This document shows, one piece after another, positions 1-11,500 of a stretch of DNA of 64,000 nt. The notes below the pieces were generated by a model. It ran no database searches, had not been told where the DNA came from, and saw only the letters and a list, made by a program, of their open reading frames with translations. The DNA comes from Filosporella fistucella (taxonomy: Eukaryota; Ascomycota; Leotiomycetes; Helotiales): the NCBI GenBank assembly GCA_030077755.1, contig JAQJZZ010000011.1:1674001-1738000 (forward strand), in the 5' to 3' direction. Numbering within the stretch: the first letter of the stretch is position 1; each line of letters begins with the position of its first letter. The position numbers were made by a program, and so were the translations under genes.

Positions 1-2784
1 ATTCGCTGCAGAGAGTCAACAGTCGTTCCACAGTACTGTTCCTGGTTCGACAGACTCATTACAGATATTTCTTCTGACCCAATTCCGCTGCTTGCAACGA
101 AGCTGAAGTTCAATTTCGTCCACATCATCGTTGTCTAGACCAGCCGCAAACCTCGCCTCACAAAATGTGGAAAAGTATCCACGACGCCTGGGCCAACAGG
201 TCTTGCAATGTTGCACATCGAAGAGTTCTAGACCATCAGAAGCATCATGCAATCATTAATACATGGGGTCGAATACCCGGTGTCGTAGTATGTGAGCCGA
301 GATGGCACAAAACTGAGAACACACCTGATTGGAATACGTGGATTGCTGCATGGATTTCGTTGCACGTCGGTTTTGGAGCATCAGACAATTGTCATCCCAT
401 TCTTTTAAAAGAACAATCCTCGAGTCGAATGGTAAATGATGTGTGTGGCTTGGGTACCCCATATTTGTTTCATCTTTTGTACCTGAAGAATTGTCTCTCC
501 CGATTTGGCTTCCACGGCCAGATAGAGTACAGAGTAGCAGAGTTACAGCATTTGAGGAGCTTCCTATTCCTCAGCTCATGAGATTCATCAACCTTAGCCC
601 AGATGACTCGCCCTCTGTTGTCTGTAACTCCAGACATGCCTTTGTGAGGTAGATGCTATTAGTATAGAGAGGCTCTCTCTTTCTTGACAAGGCAGGCATG
701 CCAGCATTCGCCCACTTTCTTGAAGGAGAGGGTGTGAACATTCCAGTTGGACATGCTATTATGCCGCCCTGTGGGGGTCAAGCATTCCACAATAAGAAAA
801 CCAGTCTTTCCCCAATCACCTGATTCACTGTCCATGTTCCTTTCGCAACGTACGATAATCTCAAGCCCCTGTATGGAGCTGACGAAACCTTATAAATGCG
901 GAAAATACTGGGTACTCTGTAGTATGTCACCTGGATATAAAAGTCAAGATTGAGGCAAGGAGCTAGGTTCATATAAAGAGGGATTTGACCTTGGTGATAT
1001 ATACACTATCCGATTCTGTTCATGGATAACCAATAGGGTGCGTGTAGAGCAGGGTGTGATCCTGTGGTTAGTATAGAAGAAGGGTAATGTTCGTGATGCC
1101 TTCTATTAGAAACGACATCTACCACCCGAAACATGGCTGCGGATTTTGACTTGTTAATTCTGCTGAGATGAATTCTAGCTACAGCTGGCGGGATTATAAG
1201 GATGTGGCCGACTTTGACAAGATTATTGATAGGCTTCCCCGTTCAGGTTCAGAGATTCAGACATGCAGAAAATCCAGAGACAGGCGTACACAAATCTACG
1301 AAGATGGAACATGTGCCAGGATATTAAGAACAGAAGAAGGTAAATTTGCCAGGATGACCCGATTTTGATTCACAGAAGACCGATATGTTCTAGTGACATT
1401 TCTTTTACTGTAACTTGCTCCATCTAAACCCTCACCGGAGTAGGTCAATGCCATTCCCTTCTGGGAACTCGCATTGAACTTTACCTAGGTAATTTTAGTA
1501 TTGGAATTTATCAATACATAAATAGGGAGAGGTAGGGTTTGGAACTGTGATTGATTCTTCCTACGACAAGTGGGTCGATATTGCTTGATTGTTGGACCAC
1601 AATGACAAGCAGCACCGGAATTGTCGAATGTTTTCGACAACTTCTTCCTAGCTCCATCTGATATGCCCAGGAAGAGAGTGCACATATTAACACCCAGAAA
1701 CATCAAATTCCGAGAGATTATCTCCTTCTATGAATGCCATGATGCTGAGACAAAACGATTAGATGTCGATAATTATACCATATCTGAACAAGCCAGGTTT
1801 ATCCAGAAAAACAAACAATCGAGATGAATGATACCTGACGCTTTTCAGATGTTATTTATATCTAACCCATCCTATTGTGGTGAGATGTTTACGTCCGACT
1901 CTGCGACCTATAATATGGTGTGGACATCAACATCGTAGGATATACGCATGAGAGGAACTCAAAATCGAGAATGGCTATTCTATGAATCATTTCGAGTCTA
2001 TGACTGAATAGTGAGTGCCCAGAGATTGAGCATGACTAGCTTCAAAGGTGTGTTCCACTGACACGAAGTGGGAGGTAGATGATCAAAGAACACTTACCAA
2101 CAAGGCCAAGAGACATATCCAATGGCTCCTAATAGCGCCTGCAATTACTCCCAGCACAACATGGGAGGAGAGCCCTTGGGAAGAATACGATACTACCAAA
2201 CTGAACTCGTACGCTCGAATCAGCTTTTGAGTTCTCAAGATTGTATTGTCGAACGATAGGTAGATTAGCAGTTGAACCGAAACTGAGGACTAAATAGAGA
2301 CAGCAGCAAAGTGCCAGCAAAAGCAATGAATCATTTTCGGCATATTGAGGATAGCACAGCTAGGGTCAATGCAAATATATAAGGTTGGAACCAAGCGGCA
2401 AAATGAAGGCAGGAAGCACATGGTGCCTATGAGGGGGTGTCGTTCTATCTTGGTCAGGTCTTTTTGGTTATTGATATGACGGGAGGTAATACGTGACAGA
2501 ATGTCACAGACAATAGCCACTTGATCAAACAACACACAAGGAAGACAAGCATCCAGTCTGGTCTCATAAGTTATAAAGGATGGCGGCCTACAGTCATTGA
2601 ATAGAGCCAGCGACGGTTTTATCTCAAAGTGGACTTGGGTTCAGTAGTAGGAATATCAAGTACGGACAAATCAAGCTAACGAACAGATCAGTCAAACTTC
2701 AACCCCCTTTTCCCGACGCCGGCAACTCCTCTTTGGAGGCTGCGGTGTTATCACACCAAATTTATGTTCAGTCACCATTCTCAA
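1..2784. other. No supportable gene (5' end of window)
   Basis: This 2.8-kb stretch holds only short open frames (up to about 138 codons) with no recognisable domain and no consistent chain of exons. Two adjacent open frames on the minus strand (16-252 and 256-462) could be remnants of one reading frame because the composition looks mildly coding and they lie end to end, but I cannot name a family or join them with a splice site. The rest (600-2700) is AT-leaning with scattered stops in all frames. It is the downstream flank of the bHLH gene. Confidence 0.5.
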
Positions 2785-4282
2785 CTACGAGACGGCCTCA
2801 CTTTCGAGGCGATTCCAGACTCCCTTCAATCGCTCCAGATTACTTGTCAGAAAGCCATTCTCCTCTTCAAGCTTCGTGTTCCTCCTCTCCAGTGCTGCAA
2901 TGTGCTCGGCCGCAAGCATCAACACCTCAGACTTGCTGACCTTTTTTTCGGGTTGGTCTTGAAATTCTGAAGCTTGTTCGCCATTGGCAACTAAGTGCGA
3001 AGGAAGTGTTAGAAGGAGAGTCTCAAATTTTCCATTCAGTCTCGAGCGATACCGCTTTTCCGTTAAGTTGTGATTTGAGTTTCCGCCGCGCTTCTTTGTT
3101 GCCTTTGCTGCACTATCTGACCCAGAAGAGCTCTCATAGGAATCTCTTCTCTTGGTCACTGGCCTGTTTAGGCGTTTCGGTTCGGGTTCCGAAGTCCAAG
3201 CTGGCTTGTACCTTCTCGGTTTTGGAGTTGATTTACACTCGACTTGTGCATCGTTTTCAAGTAGAAGCCCTGGCAACGTCTCACCAGGAATAGATACTCT
3301 CGAAAGAGGAATCGTTGGCATCTTTGCGGCCGTCTCGAGTATTGCCAATGCTTCGGTGGCTTCTCCTACGTCCCCCAGAGTGTGAGATTGCCCCAAGCTG
3401 TTCTCACCTGTTTGGTCGCGAAAGCCAATGGCTGGACGTGGGTCCCATGGGAGCGTATCGATGTATGTTGAAAAGGGATCCTCGGGATCAAAAGCTGGGT
3501 GAGGGCTATTTAGGCCCATTGTTTCCATTGACAGTGGCACAGGTGAAGTAGGTATATTGCTGGGTTCCCATAACGGCGACCATGCCGTCAAGATCGGATC
3601 CTCTTCTGCGGCAAAATGGATGGGGTTTAAAGACAGTGGCTGACTGTCCTATAGGGCTGTTAGCAAGTCCTTGAGACGAATAATCCGTTTCGCGTGGCTG
3701 GGCTCTGACAGATAGAAGTTTTGACGGATTGGACATGGGAGGACGAAGTGAAGAAGTGAGATACTGGTGTGGTGGTGCATCTTCCCTTTTCTGTATTATT
3801 ACCGAGGGCGTAGTTCGCCTCTACTGCCCCGTCTCCATCCTCAGATTCAAACAACAAATAATCCATACGGTCCCTAGCCCAAGACGCTGGGTTAAATTCA
3901 GGTAGCTGGGGGATGTGAAAGTAGGCCGGTCTCTTTTGCTGATATGATTGTATATGTTATCTTTGTTTTTAAACACTCGATCTCTTAGAAAAGTTCGATT
4001 TTTCATTTGTCAGTTTACCTCAATGACACCAGCGTCCTTTTCAATAGTAAATATGTCCTCTAGAGATCGCCGATCCTGCTGAGAGCCGGTGGTACGATTT
4101 TCTGCGTGATATTGATCTCTGCTGGTCGAGAACTGCATGGCCGGATCTGGGTTAGAATCGGCCAGACCAGGCTGGGTAATGCAATCATCCAAATCTGACC
4201 ATTTTCTCTCAAGTAATGTCGCATCTCTTGCTCCATTCCCACGATTTCTATGGTCTCCAATTCTGCTTGAGCTGCGAGCCAT
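2785..4282 (-). CDS. SREBP-type basic helix-loop-helix transcription factor, soluble
   Basis: Three exons on the minus strand: 4282-4019, 3938-3765 and 3648-2785, joined at phase-0 GT/AG sites, give about 433 residues. The last exon carries the bHLH domain: a basic region NHNLTEKRYRSRLNGKFE, an acidic/polar loop (GEQASEFQDQPEKK), helix 2 SKSEVLMLAAEHIAALERR and a short leucine-zipper-like tail. Tyrosine in EKRYR, where most bHLH proteins have arginine, is the hallmark of the SREBP subfamily, which can read both E-boxes and sterol-response elements. There is no membrane segment after the bHLH, so this is not a full membrane-tethered SREBP; it resembles the short fungal Hms1/Tye7/Cph2-like group. 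The Ser/Pro-rich N-terminal half is probably regulatory. The start at 4282 and the 116-nt second intron are the weakest parts; the bHLH exon itself is secure. Confidence 0.75.
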
Positions 4283-5347
4283 TGCATCCAACTCGGAGTT
4301 CGATCATTGTCAGCTACAGTCTCTATGCTTACTAACATTTATTGCACGTCATTAACTGCTTCCGCTTGGAATCTTCCCAGCTGCTCACTGGAATTCGGCA
4401 TTTGGGAAGAGCATGCAGATACTTGATCACACGAGGATGAAGAAATTTATATAATGGGAATTCACATCATCCGGGCAAGATGCCATCTAGTTCATCTCCG
4501 GGCCAAGCTAAATCCTGTAATGGTGGAAGCTCCTAGATAAAAGGCTATAGATACCTACCCACAGTGTGTGCATTAACAGGATCAACTTTAGGCTCTGTTA
4601 CTATTTACTTGGACTGGAAAATTCATCGCTGATGCACTATGGGTGAAATCGTAAATTTTAGAGCTATATTTAATAGAGAGTAAACGCATCGAGGTATATT
4701 AATACCAAGCAATTACACACCTTTGCAGCCGTTGCACCGCAATCGTGATATTTGGTGCATTTCACGGTACATAGAAGGCGAGGGTAAATTAATTAAGTGT
4801 AGTGTATAACTATAAACTATAGAAACTTAAGTTTAGGTATATCTTTTCACACAAAGGTGGTACTTATATAATCTAAATATTGTACGGAACTAGGTAGTGT
4901 AGTGTTAAGATATTTGTGATCTCGAAAGATTGCACGCTGTGCTATGTGGCCCTACAGTCTTAAAAAACCAGGCTTGTAAAGCACTGTGCCTGCTCGCCTA
5001 ATTCCAGTCCCCTAGCCCTGCACTAACGCGGGGCAGGTTGCAGGAAGTTTACTTCTACCTACCTACAACGACAAACTTCATATCAATCCTGCAGCTGCAT
5101 AACCCACCACTCATCATCTTCCGATCCAAATCAGTTCGGGCCGAGGAACTAGATACCATTGAGGCATCTTGCCCTTACTGTCCATCTTCGTATAGCAAAT
5201 ACGAGGCAGAGACTTGTGAAGTCAACTAGCCTGCGTTTGACTTCGGGTGACTGTGGGTGAGCGAAGACAAAAGAAATAAAATATACCAACAAGATCACCC
5301 AAAATTGGTCTCCTAGAGCGACACTCCCCACCAAAGTCTATCCGAGC
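4283..5347. other. AT-rich intergenic region
   Basis: Divergent spacer between the bHLH gene (-) and the TYW2 gene (+). The section 4560-4950 is strongly AT-rich with many short TA-rich runs and stops in all frames. I see no gene or clear repeat with a second copy in the window. An alternative open frame covers 4338-4060 on the minus strand and overlaps the bHLH first exon in another phase; it may hold an additional upstream exon. Confidence 0.5.
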
Positions 5348-6619
5348 ATGACGGACCGTGTAGGGAGCCTTGGGAAATCTCATAAGAATTTGGGTAGACC
5401 ACCAAAATTCAAGCCTGTTAACCCTATTGAAGCTGCTATCACGACATGGTTGTACCAGCTCCCAGCGGACCTTTTCACGTCAATCAGGCAGTCAATCGAT
5501 GAGATCATTGCTCGTAGCCCCAAAAGATGGGTAGTTTATCCCCCGATGGTTCTGTTACCCACGGGCAGCTTTGCAACTGACTGGTGGAAATGGCTCCCAG
5601 GGGCTGCAGGTCACGAAGACGACCTCTGGATTCTGCTACTTGAGAACATTGGAAAGCGAGAAGGGAAAGGCCTTTTAACACACCTGGCTGTCAACTCTGG
5701 GATACCTCTCCTGACCAAGAGGGAACACGAAATTTGCCACACTAACCAGAGTGAGAATATCCTCAGAACCCCAAGTGGCCTGGTTTTGCTACATGGCAAC
5801 TTTGGCCCTGCCTTACCTCTTGATCAAGCACCGAGCACGAATGATTTTGACGAGGCTTTCTGGGTTAGTTCCAGGCAAAACGGTATCACCCAAGTATGGT
5901 GTCCAAGGTATACCATGTTCAGCAGAGGAAATGTCAAAGAGAAGAAACGAGTACTTGACTTTCACACTACGTATCAACCATTTCCAACAAGGATCTATAG
6001 TAGGGAAGAGATTGCGAGTAGTACAGCCATTGACCTGTACGCCGGTATTGGCTACTTCGTTTTCAGCTATGTCAAATTGGGTATGCATAGAGTGATAGGG
6101 TATGAGCTGAATCCGTGGTCCGTCGAGGGCTTACGGCGAGGCGCTTTGGAAAATGGCTGGAAGGTGAAAGTAGTGTACCACGAGGAGTCATTAGATCTCG
6201 GGGATGAAAAAATCACAATAGTCCTGGGGGACAACAAGATTGCACTTCGCCAGCTTCAATCAGTGGATCCACATGAGTTGGGAACTATCAGACATGTGAA
6301 TGGCGGGTTATTACCAACGAGTGAGATGATTTGGAATATGGCACTTCAAATGGTTCGTGACAATGGCTGGCTTCACTTGCACGAAAATGTCAAGATCGAC
6401 GAAATTCAGACGCGGAGGCTCGAGATTGAGTCCATATTCAAAGAGTGGCTAGAAGGAACAGCCGACAGGCGGGTTGCATACGTAGAGCATGTGGAACTGG
6501 TCAAGTCGTTTGCTCCTGGTATTATCCATACAGTCTTCGATCTGCGTATCGACGAGGCATTATCATCGGTCTGGGGCGAAGGAGGAAATGACAGGCATCA
6601 CGAGGCGCGACCCTTCTGA
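5348..6619 (+). CDS. TRM12: tRNA wybutosine-synthesizing protein 2 (aminocarboxypropyltransferase)
   Basis: Single-exon 423-residue protein of the TYW2/Trm12 family. The enzyme transfers the aminocarboxypropyl group of S-adenosylmethionine to 4-demethylwyosine at position 37 of tRNA-Phe, the third step of wybutosine synthesis in the cytoplasm. A class I methyltransferase-like fold is visible: a conserved CPRYTMFSRGNVKEKKR segment, the SAM-binding motif DLYAGIGYFVFSY around residues 228-240, an acidic motif GYELNPWSVEGLRRGA, and the late motif IRHVNGGLLPTS, which corresponds to the family RHxNLGLLPSS. Length fits fungal members. The first in-frame ATG at 5348 follows a stop-rich leader. The N-terminal third is divergent from what I know of yeast Trm12. 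It stands alone between the bHLH gene and the complex I gene. Confidence 0.88.
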   Translation: MTDRVGSLGKSHKNLGRPPKFKPVNPIEAAITTWLYQLPADLFTSIRQSIDEIIARSPKRWVVYPPMVLLPTGSFATDWWKWLPGAAGHEDDLWILLLENIGKREGKGLLTHLAVNSGIPLLTKREHEICHTNQSENILRTPSGLVLLHGNFGPALPLDQAPSTNDFDEAFWVSSRQNGITQVWCPRYTMFSRGNVKEKKRVLDFHTTYQPFPTRIYSREEIASSTAIDLYAGIGYFVFSYVKLGMHRVIGYELNPWSVEGLRRGALENGWKVKVVYHEESLDLGDEKITIVLGDNKIALRQLQSVDPHELGTIRHVNGGLLPTSEMIWNMALQMVRDNGWLHLHENVKIDEIQTRRLEIESIFKEWLEGTADRRVAYVEHVELVKSFAPGIIHTVFDLRIDEALSSVWGEGGNDRHHEARPF

Positions 6620-7065
6620 AATCCATGGTAGCATAATTGAGTTATGATATCCCAATGATCTAGTTTACATGCAAAGAAGTGAGGCAGGAGAGGTCGTTCT
6701 CAATATCGCGCTGACAGAGTTAGTGAAGGGGGTTGACTAAATGCCCCATTTGTCCAGGGTGAATGGTGTTTCTACTTTTGGGTTTCTTGGGGATAACCTA
6801 TAGGTTGTCAACCAAGCTTGGGAAAGGCTTGAGAGATTCTGTGGCGATTGCCAACCAGAACCGAAATTTCACAACTGCCTGGCCATTGTGAGTCAAATAT
6901 GTTCATATCCTCCTGTTGATGGTGACATGTCAAGATGCCTTGCATGTAAACTAGATCATTGGCATATCATAAAAATTTCACTTGAATGGGCAAACTGATG
7001 ACTTCCTGATCTTTGACAAACGTTTGGTATGATAGTAGCATGTATGTACAATTCCGTCACAGAAT
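6620..7065. other. Convergent intergenic spacer
   Basis: 446 bases between the 3' ends of the TYW2 gene (+) and the complex I gene (-). It should contain both 3' UTRs. I see no coding frame, repeat or RNA gene. Confidence 0.6.
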
Positions 7066-8047
7066 TCACTTCTTGGGTTCTTCCTTCTTTTCTTCTGGTT
7101 TCGCAATAGGCAATTTAAAAGTCTCGGGCGTTCGATCAGTTCCAGCCCCAACTTGCTGCAAATATGTTAGCTCATTACGCATGTAGCATGGGATCCTACA
7201 TGACACTTACCTCCCAGGCTGCAGTACCCCCTTCGAAGTTACGGAAGGCCTGTGTAAGTTCCAATGGCTCCACTACAATCCTCTTCTTTTCCTCATCATA
7301 CCTAATCTCAGTATATCCGGTCAATGGGAAATCTTTGCGCAGAGGATGCCCATCGAAGCCATAGTCTGTCATGATACGTCGCAGATCTGGGTGGCCCACA
7401 AAGAAGACACCGAAAAGGTCGTACACTTCTCGCTCATACCAGTTTGCACCATCGTATAAACTCGTGATGCTGGGAACCGGGGAGGCTTCATCGGCGTAAG
7501 TTTTCACTCTTATTCTAGAGTTGTGTCGAACACTCAAGAGATTGTAAACGACTTCGAATCTCTGATCTCGAGTGGGAAAGTCGACCGCTGTAATGTCTGA
7601 AACTTGTGTGTACTCAGCGGCAGTGTTATCTGGGAGCATCAGATCAAATGGTCAATTCTTGTTTCGGAGAGGCTTACACTTTAGGAACGTGAATACTGGG
7701 ATAACACCAGCTGGAGAGATGTAGATAACGAGTTCGTCTTTCCAAACAGAGAATTGCTGGACATATTTCGGAAGACATCCCATCAACCAAGCCCCATAAC
7801 GGTGCAAGTCGTCTGCCTTTGCAGCATACTTGTCAGTCGGGTTTATTGGAGGCACACGTAGGCCGCCTGGAGCATCTGGTCCTCTCTGAGCATGCCGCAT
7901 GTTCGGGGTGTCTGCAGATACAACGACTTGGGTATGTTGTGTCGAGGTGAAAGCGCGAATATGGGAGTTGGTTTGTCGAGTGAAAGCGGTTTTGCTGGAG
8001 CGAAGAGCTGAGCCCAGGGCTCGAGGATGTGACGCCCTCATTGCCAT
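7066..8047 (-). CDS. NDUFS3: NADH:ubiquinone oxidoreductase 30-kDa subunit (NDUFS3), mitochondrial
   Basis: Three exons: 8047-7678, 7629-7211 and 7156-7066, with introns of 48 and 54 nt. The protein is the 30-kDa iron-sulfur-fraction subunit of complex I (bacterial NuoC), in the peripheral arm facing the mitochondrial matrix. The N-terminus is a mitochondrial presequence rich in Arg and Ser with few acids. The mature core shows the NuoC signature [20 protein letters not shown] and the end motif [20 protein letters not shown], followed by [18 protein letters not shown]. Exon 1 ends in FLK and splices to YNTAAEYTQ, the expected junction. The short C-terminal exon is lysine-rich ([11 protein letters not shown]) as in other moulds. 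It is head-to-head with the Not4 gene, 453 bases apart. Confidence 0.95.
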
Positions 8048-8500
8048 ATTTGAGGGTCAAATGTTGGTTTCCCAATTGCAGAATTTCGTTTCCTTGCTGT
8101 GCGTATCCTCGCTCTTGCCTTCGCCTTCACTTCACTTCACTTCACTTCAGGCGGGAAGTGAAAGCAAGCTCATCGTCAACGCTCTAATTGGTTAGTAACC
8201 TACGCTAATCTATATACGGCTAGCTACTTTTGCTCTGCTCTGCTCTTTCCATTCTGACTTGAACATCGATCCTTCTACAAACTGGTCTTCCGCCATAAAC
8301 GCCATCCTCCCTGAACAGCTCCCTCCAAGCTTACCCAAACTCTGGATCATCCTCATCTTCTGCGTATCGACACCTCTTCTGCGATACTCTCTCTAGACGC
8401 GCCTTGAAGCGACCCTCGCGCGTCTTCCGCCATCAAATTTCCACCCAGTACCACAACTCCAATTGTTCGATACGCACACAGCGCATCGCATACCTCCATA
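8048..8500. promoter_or_regulatory. Divergent promoter region, complex I gene / NOT4
   Basis: 453-base spacer between two start codons that point away from each other, so it must hold both promoters and 5' UTRs. It contains five tandem copies of CTTCA at 8125-8149 and pyrimidine-rich tracts (8260-8470) just before the Not4 start, as is usual for fungal transcription starts. No TATA box is obvious. Confidence 0.55.
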
Positions 8501-11500
8501 ATGGCCCCTCAAGACAGTTTTATCGATGAGGATGAAGATACGTGGTACGTTCTCGACGATGACAGCTTGCATGAACTCTCTGCCTCTGTTTGACTCTCCA
8601 GCTGACCTTGAACCCCCCCCCCCTAGTCCACTCTGTGTCGAGGAATTCGACCTTTCAGATAAAAACTTTAAGCCTTGCCCTTGTGGTTATCAAGTATGTC
8701 TTTGAGCTCATATCTGGTCGCATGCATCATGAGGATTTGCTACTGATGAATTTTGCCACAGGTCTGCCAGTTCTGCTTTAACAACATCCGAACTAATATG
8801 AATGGCCTCTGCCCTGCATGCAGACGTCCATACGATGACAAGACAATAGAATGGAAAGTTGTGACACAGGAAGAGTATGGAATCATGATACGAGTCTTTT
8901 TGTTCGATACTAATGACCCCTTATAGGATGAAACAATTTCAAGCCAACATCCAGAAGAAGGCAAAGAAGAACCAAGAACAGCGACAGAGAGAAGCACAAA
9001 AGCGCGAAGTTGAGAGTCTGAATCGAAAACATTTGGCTGGACTCCGAGTTGTGCAAAAGAACCTCGTCTATGTGGTTGGACTAAGTCCAGGCATACCGGA
9101 GCAGGAAATTTTACAAACACTACGGGGCGACAAGTACTTTGGACAATACGGCAAGATTGTCAAAATCGTAGTGAGCAATAAAAAGCAAGGCGATGCCGGC
9201 CCAAATGGACAATCCCTTGGGGTTTACGTCACATTCGCTCGGAAAGAAGATGCTGCAAGATGCATTGCAGCGGTCAATGGATCACAAAATGGCGACAGAG
9301 TATTGCGGGCACAGCTGGGCACTACAAAATATTGCTCAGCTTATCTACGGAACGAGACCTGCACCAACAAAAGCTGCATGTTTCTTCACGAACCAGGAGA
9401 TAATGACGACAGCTATTCACGCCAGGACCTTTCGTCGATTAATAGTGTTAGTACCCAGCGACCGATACCTGCAACAGCGTCTGGTTTAGCATCCTCTTCG
9501 AGGCAGATTGTAGCCCAGGCTCCAATTCAGCAAGTACAACCTGTTGCTGCTGCTACGCAACCCATGACTAGAGAAGCCAGCAAAGACGGCTCAGATAGCG
9601 GCGATGGGTCTGCTCTTCCTTCGACTGCTAGTTGGGCCCATAGAAATGTACAATCAAGAAGCCGTCGTGGCAGTCACGCTACTAGTGGCGCCGCCTCTAG
9701 TCCTGCAATTTCTCAAGCAATGCCAGTCACAGCAGAAGCCGTGGAAGAGCCACAAGAAACACCACGAGAGCAAAATCTGGAGCCTGAGCCTGAGCCAGTT
9801 ACACAGACTGAAGCAACTACAGTAACCTCACATATTGAACGGGATCCGTTACTGTTGGAGCTGCTGAGGACGATCCATAAACTGCAAAACATTTCTCGGC
9901 CTGCTCAAACGTCAAATTCTGATGCGTTGTCCTTCCCACCTTTATTCGATGAATATGGAGGCGAGAAAAGAAGAGCCATGCGTGAGCAGACAGATGACGA
10001 GAGATTGCCATTGGATCAGGATTCGCAAGCCGATCGTCAGTCTGTCACGGAACAAGTGGAGGAAGAAGCACCGGAGAGTGGCAGTCTCCAATTGGGAGGT
10101 GAGCCTGAAGATAGAGACATAGGCCGAGAAGGAAATTTACCGTCTAATTTTCAGAGAAGACCGAGCACACAGCGTCCAATTCAAAGATCCTCAAACGGTG
10201 GCCTCTTTGGGCCAAGCCTGTCCCAGAACTTTACCCAGAACCTTGGAAGTTTGAGTTCGATCAATGGCCGGGCCTTGACCCCACAACAACAAGCACAGCT
10301 TCTCCTTCTCAAATCTGGCCATGGCCAATCAGGATTTATGGATCAGTATCCCCCTGGGATAGGAAATCAACTGGGTCAAGGGTCTGCTTTATTTCAACAG
10401 CAAGGGCACAATAGACAATCTTCACGATACAGTTTTGCGAACGACGGCTCATCATCATCCTCGTCCGTCAAGCCATCAGCCAATCCAAAGTTGATGGCCC
10501 AACAATCCTCGATGATGCCAACAAGCAGTCTTGGACAGCAAGGAAATCAGTTCTATGGAACATCCATGCAAGGACCACCCCCTGGATTGAAATCCACAGG
10601 TACACCACCTATCGGAATGTTTGGATCGGGTCACGGCTTTGGCGGGTCAATGGGAGCAGGGTCGGCTTTCGGAGGTATGCCCAAGGACAACAGCGGCGAC
10701 ATGCTTAGGGAGATGCTTAGAGGCCGTGGATCGGCGGGAAGTCAATCCCATGATACAGGCAAGCGTGAGTACATGTTTCCTTCTTTTCTCCAACAGTATC
10801 CATCTGCCTCCTCCACCCCAGCTCCTGCTTCAGGCCTCCTGGCATCGCTCTATGGTCCTCAGACTGGAGCATTCCATGACTTCGGTCCAAAGCAGAAGAA
10901 GAAGGGAAAGAAGCACAGACATGCTAACACTTCCTCCTCTGGGGGAGGTGGCTTAGTCGATCTTGCCGACCCGAGTATCTTGCAAGCGAGAATGCAGCAC
11001 CAGCAACAGAGCAATGCCGGAGTCGGACAGGGACTGTTTGGTGGACAGGCTCAAGGTGGGTACAATCCGAACATGATGTACGGCTCGGGGTTCTCAAGAG
11101 GATGGTAGAGGCGATCGGTTGCGATGGCGTTTTCACGGCTGGGGCTGTAAATATTGATTCCTCTTTACGATGACGTTCGCGATTGACCCTTTTAAGGGCA
11201 TCGCATCTTGCTTGGGTTGCATATTTGTTTTAGCGCGCATTGTTGAGCTCCAAGATGGTAGCTTCGGTTGCTCTGGCGTCATTGCGTTTTGGAAAGTGAG
11301 AAGAACTCATAATTCGCTGCCTTCTCATTCAAGTTGCTTTCTCTCCCAATTTCCGTGGATTTGGCAGGCTTGACACAAGGGTTGCGTTGGGGAGTCCATC
11401 ACCGTCTTCGTCTCGACCTCATCTCATGTACGTTATAGTCCCCGACCCCGGCCTGAGAATTGGCTGGTCAAATATAGCATTCTCACACATTTTGTGCCTT

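Noticed and set aside
16..462. Two adjoining minus-strand open frames at the left edge
   Set aside because: Mildly coding-like, but no family, start or splice site joins them; left as unassigned.
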